Source of the DNA: Candidatus Aenigmatarchaeota archaeon
GTDB taxonomy: Archaea; Aenigmatarchaeota; Aenigmatarchaeia; CG10238-14
Direction of reading: 5' to 3'
Length of the DNA stretch: 7,387 bases
Assembly: GCA_026397455.1 (NCBI GenBank)
Contig: JAPLUX010000015.1
Span: forward strand, 1-7,387
The position numbers and the translations under genes were made by a program. The notes beneath the pieces are model-generated. The model ran no database searches. It was not told where the DNA came from and saw nothing but the letters and a program-made list of their open reading frames with translations. This document shows, piece by piece, positions 5,135 to 7,387 of the stretch (positions are counted from its first letter, which is position 1; each line of letters starts with the position of its first letter).

Positions 5135-6928
5135 TTGCCCAAAGTAGAAGAGTTAGAAGAATTAGTCAATAAGTTTGAAGACAGGGTTAAACTAGGCGGT
5201 CTTATAAATGAAAAAAGGTTTGCAGAGTTAGAACTGAAGATAGGGGAACTCAACCAGAAACTTAATGAAGTAACGACTGACTTTCCAAAAATGAAAGAAA
5301 GGGCTGTTGAAATAGAAGACCTGTTGAATATCGTAAACCTCGGTCTTGTAGAATATAAGGATAATTTTGATAAAATCAATTCCAGCTTTTCTGAATTTAA
5401 AAAAATACCTGAAACTCTTGAAAGCGTGAGAACAAACCTTGAGAGTAAGACGAGGGAACTGAACGACAGTGTGACTGGATTAACTGCCAACGTAGACGTT
5501 CTAAAGAATATCAAGGAAGATGTCATAAAGAGCAGTGAAGAAACAATTTCATCTAAAATCAAGACAGTAGAAGATGGCATACAACAAAATAAAGTAGAGT
5601 TAGAACATGTTAAAAGAGATTTAGATGGTTTTTCTGTAGCTCTAAGGTCATTCGAGAGAACGATTGAACTGACAAATTTAGATGACATAATAAGACGCTT
5701 TGATTCGCTCGATAGGAGGATTATTAACAATGGGGAGGAACTGGATAAGATTAGAAAAGTTGTTCCTGAAATGTCGATGACCATCATTGATGTGGAAATC
5801 CTGAAGAAGAAGCTAAAAGAGATGAGTTCAACTGTAATGGATGTTTTGAATAAAATCAATGAATCTGAAATAAACACGAATAAAAAAATGTCCTTGTTTG
5901 AGGATTTGACTAAAAAAGTCGAATCTGCGAATGAAGAAGTGAAAACTCAAGTTTCTAAGTTGGAAGGAACCAGGACTGCTGTTGAGAAGATTTACAGCGA
6001 TATGAATGAAAAGGCTTCCAGCTTAACGAACGTTAATGAAGAGATTGGCAGAGTTAAAGCTGATGTTGAGAAAATTTACAGCGATGTTAATGAGAAAGTC
6101 TCCAATCTAACATCAGTGAATGATGAGGTTAACAGACTCAAGACTGGTATAGAAGAATTGAAGGGAATGAAATCAAGTTCGGATCAGATGATCACAGAAG
6201 TCAAGAATAATGTTAATGAAGAGATTAGCAAACTCAAAATGAATGTTGAGGATACCAAAGCTGATGTAGGGAAAGTTTACAACTATGTGAACGAGAAAGT
6301 CTCTGGCTTAACGAATGTCAATGAAGAGATTAGCAAGATTAAGGCTAGCATAGAAGATTTGAAGATGATGAGGTCTAGAATGGATGAAATGGCTTCAAAC
6401 ATAAAAAATGAGATAATCACAGAAGTAAAGAGTCAATTAACCCCAGATTACGGAGTGAGAATAAGCAAGTTAGAAGAACAGATTAATAATGTTTCCTCGG
6501 ACCTTGATAAAACGCTAGCAAACATCAGAGAACAAATGGATAAAAAGGGTTCTGACAATGTTAATAAGTTAGAGTATGACTCGTTGAGAGAAAAGATTGA
6601 AGATATAGAAAAATCTATCGTGGACATCAATAAGTCTCTGTTTAATCATCCAAAAATGTATGTAGAACCAAGAGTGTTAAAAGTTGATAATGTGATTAAA
6701 GAAGTTCCTAAGAATATAGCTGATGAGATCGTCTCTTTGAGAAACATCCTTTCTCGTATTTCCTCGGAGAATAATGACTTGAGGAGAGTAATCAGGAATA
6801 TAAGGTTCGATCAAATGGAGACTATAACTACTGATGTTTTTGTGGGTGTTACTGCAAGGATAAGCACGATTGAGAAAAAACTCAGCGAAGTCGAGGAAGA
6901 AATGAGCAAAATGAGGTCAAACCAATAA
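5135..6928 (+). CDS. Long cytoplasmic coiled-coil protein with internal repeats, unknown function
   Basis: This 597-residue protein is almost wholly charged and helical, with heptad-like spacing of Leu, Ile and Val throughout (for example ELELKIGELNQKLNEV near the N-terminus). It has no signal peptide, no membrane segment and no ATPase motifs, so it is not an SMC or Rad50 protein. Residues about 283-435 contain three related repeats beginning VEKIYSD or VGKVYNY and including NEKVSxLTxVNEEI; the first unit is 28 residues and the second 67. A less repetitive C-terminal part begins near H505 with prolines (HPKMYVEP) and ends in a short region (FVGVTARISTIEKKL) that may be a separate small domain. 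The TTG start is fixed by GAGGTGA. It lies 22 bases after the archaeosortase-family gene and shares its strand, so co-transcription is likely. Resemblance to SMC or chemoreceptor proteins in a search would mostly reflect coiled-coil composition. A structural or scaffolding role is possible, but no function can be assigned. Confidence 0.85.
   Translation: MPKVEELEELVNKFEDRVKLGGLINEKRFAELELKIGELNQKLNEVTTDFPKMKERAVEIEDLLNIVNLGLVEYKDNFDKINSSFSEFKKIPETLESVRTNLESKTRELNDSVTGLTANVDVLKNIKEDVIKSSEETISSKIKTVEDGIQQNKVELEHVKRDLDGFSVALRSFERTIELTNLDDIIRRFDSLDRRIINNGEELDKIRKVVPEMSMTIIDVEILKKKLKEMSSTVMDVLNKINESEINTNKKMSLFEDLTKKVESANEEVKTQVSKLEGTRTAVEKIYSDMNEKASSLTNVNEEIGRVKADVEKIYSDVNEKVSNLTSVNDEVNRLKTGIEELKGMKSSSDQMITEVKNNVNEEISKLKMNVEDTKADVGKVYNYVNEKVSGLTNVNEEISKIKASIEDLKMMRSRMDEMASNIKNEIITEVKSQLTPDYGVRISKLEEQINNVSSDLDKTLANIREQMDKKGSDNVNKLEYDSLREKIEDIEKSIVDINKSLFNHPKMYVEPRVLKVDNVIKEVPKNIADEIVSLRNILSRISSENNDLRRVIRNIRFDQMETITTDVFVGVTARISTIEKKLSEVEEEMSKMRSNQ
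5981..6388 (+). repeat. Internal repeats in the coiled-coil gene
   Basis: Repeat units begin at 5981, 6065 and 6266, each encoding a variant of V-E/G-K-I/V-Y followed by NEKxSxLTxVN. At DNA level the words gttaatgaagagatt (6032 and 6212) and aatgaagagattagcaa (6215 and 6320) recur exactly, which suggests fairly recent tandem duplication rather than convergence to a coiled-coil pattern. Unit spacings of 84 and 201 bases are multiples of three, so the frame is kept. Copies two and three stay alignable for about 57 residues. Confidence 0.7.
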
Positions 6929-6938
6929 GTATGTTTGA

Positions 6939-6952
6939 GTAAAGCTTATAAG
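6939..6952 (+). promoter_or_regulatory. BRE and TATA box of topA
   Basis: GTAAAG (6939-6944, close to the archaeal BRE consensus) is followed directly by CTTATAAG (6945-6952). The TATA centre lies about 27 bases before the ATG at 6976, so transcription should start at or next to the start codon. No Shine-Dalgarno is present, which fits a leaderless mRNA. Confidence 0.6.
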
Positions 6953-6975
6953 TATTATTCTATTAGTTCTGTTTT

Positions 6976-7387
6976 ATGTCTTACACTTTGGTCATAGCTG
7001 AGAAGCCACAAGCCGCTTTAAGGATAGCTTCAGCACTAGCAGAAAGCCCTGTAAAGAAAGTAGGAAAGAGCGGGGCTTACTGGCTAGAATTCAACAGAAA
7101 GAACAAAAAACATGTAGTAGTCCCTGCTGTCGGACATTTATTCGTCTTAGATACTGTAAAGGGAAATGGCTGGAGTTATCCGACTTTTGACGTGGAATGG
7201 GTCCCTACCTTTACAAGAAAAGGATCTGAGTTCACGAAAAAGTATTATAACAACATAAAATCACTCGTAAAGGATGCTGACACTTTCATCGTTGCAACAG
7301 ATTTTGATACTGAAGGGGAAGTGATAGGCTTCAACATACTGCGTTTCCTCTGTAATCAGACAGACGCAAAAAGGATGAAATTCTCCA
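6976..7387 (+). CDS. topA: DNA topoisomerase I, archaeal type IA (5' part; runs off the right edge)
   Basis: The first 137 residues are a Toprim domain of a type IA topoisomerase. E9 in VIAEKP is the catalytic glutamate, G53-H54 (AVGHLF) is the conserved turn, and D109-x-D111-x-E113 in ATDFDTEGE is the magnesium-binding motif, followed by VIGFNIL as in archaeal TopA. Enzymes of this family relax negative supercoils by cutting one strand through a tyrosine that would lie beyond the window. The ATG at 6976 gives the standard N-terminus just before the first strand (SYTLVIAEKP). It has its own BRE/TATA promoter and an apparently leaderless start, so it is probably not part of the preceding operon despite the 47-base gap. 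A bacterial-like topoisomerase III is an alternative. Reverse gyrase is excluded because no helicase region precedes the Toprim domain. Confidence 0.9.
   Translation, partial: MSYTLVIAEKPQAALRIASALAESPVKKVGKSGAYWLEFNRKNKKHVVVPAVGHLFVLDTVKGNGWSYPTFDVEWVPTFTRKGSEFTKKYYNNIKSLVKDADTFIVATDFDTEGEVIGFNILRFLCNQTDAKRMKFS

Noticed and set aside
5086..5877. Minus-strand open frame of 263 codons opposite the coiled-coil gene
   Set aside because: Its Ser/Leu/Ile-rich product is what the complement of Glu/Lys-rich coiled-coil codons gives. The plus-strand gene has a strong ribosome-binding site and repeats, while this frame has neither start signals nor domain features.
6448..6630. Minus-strand frame of 60 codons
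   Set aside because: It is short, lies opposite the coiled-coil gene, and has no start signals.

Overview
This AT-rich window looks archaeal. It carries an archaeal XPF/Hef-type (ERCC4) nuclease, a COG2433/DUF460 RuvC-like protein, an archaeosortase-family membrane protein, an archaeal-type topoisomerase IA and an S-layer-type surface protein. TATA boxes sit at archaeal spacing and Shine-Dalgarno sites are mixed with an apparently leaderless start. The S-layer-type module, from memory, resembles those common in secreted proteins of DPANN archaea (Pacearchaeota/Woesearchaeota-like). That lineage assignment is an inference, and no rRNA is present to confirm it.

Left part (1-2764, minus strand) is a cell-envelope block. 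In order of transcription it holds a signal-peptide, single-TM protein with one NEW3/CARDB-like Ig-fold domain (2764-2207), a small membrane-anchored protein with eight cysteines outside the membrane (2183-1788), and a large secreted S-layer-type protein that begins at 1745 and leaves the window at its left edge. The last gene has its own TATA box and Shine-Dalgarno site.

A 55-base divergent intergenic region (2765-2819) separates this block from a plus-strand run: an ERCC4/HhH nuclease (2820-3488), a RuvC-like DUF460 protein joined to it by a GTGA overlap (3485-4144), the DUF460 C-terminal part (4187-4618), an archaeosortase-family protein overlapping that by 34 bases (4585-5112), a 597-residue coiled-coil protein with internal repeats (5135-6928), and the start of topA (6976 to the window end) behind its own promoter.

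The two DUF460 pieces lie in one reading frame, interrupted only by a TAA at 4142-4144. This is the most striking anomaly in the window. The overlaps and short gaps suggest that nuclease, DUF460, archaeosortase and coiled-coil genes are co-transcribed. The nuclease pair fits DNA repair or recombination, while the archaeosortase fits processing of surface proteins such as those encoded to the left. What the coiled-coil protein and the cysteine-rich membrane protein do cannot be read from the sequence. I see no tRNA, rRNA, CRISPR array or insertion sequence, and no gene-free stretch longer than 60 bases.
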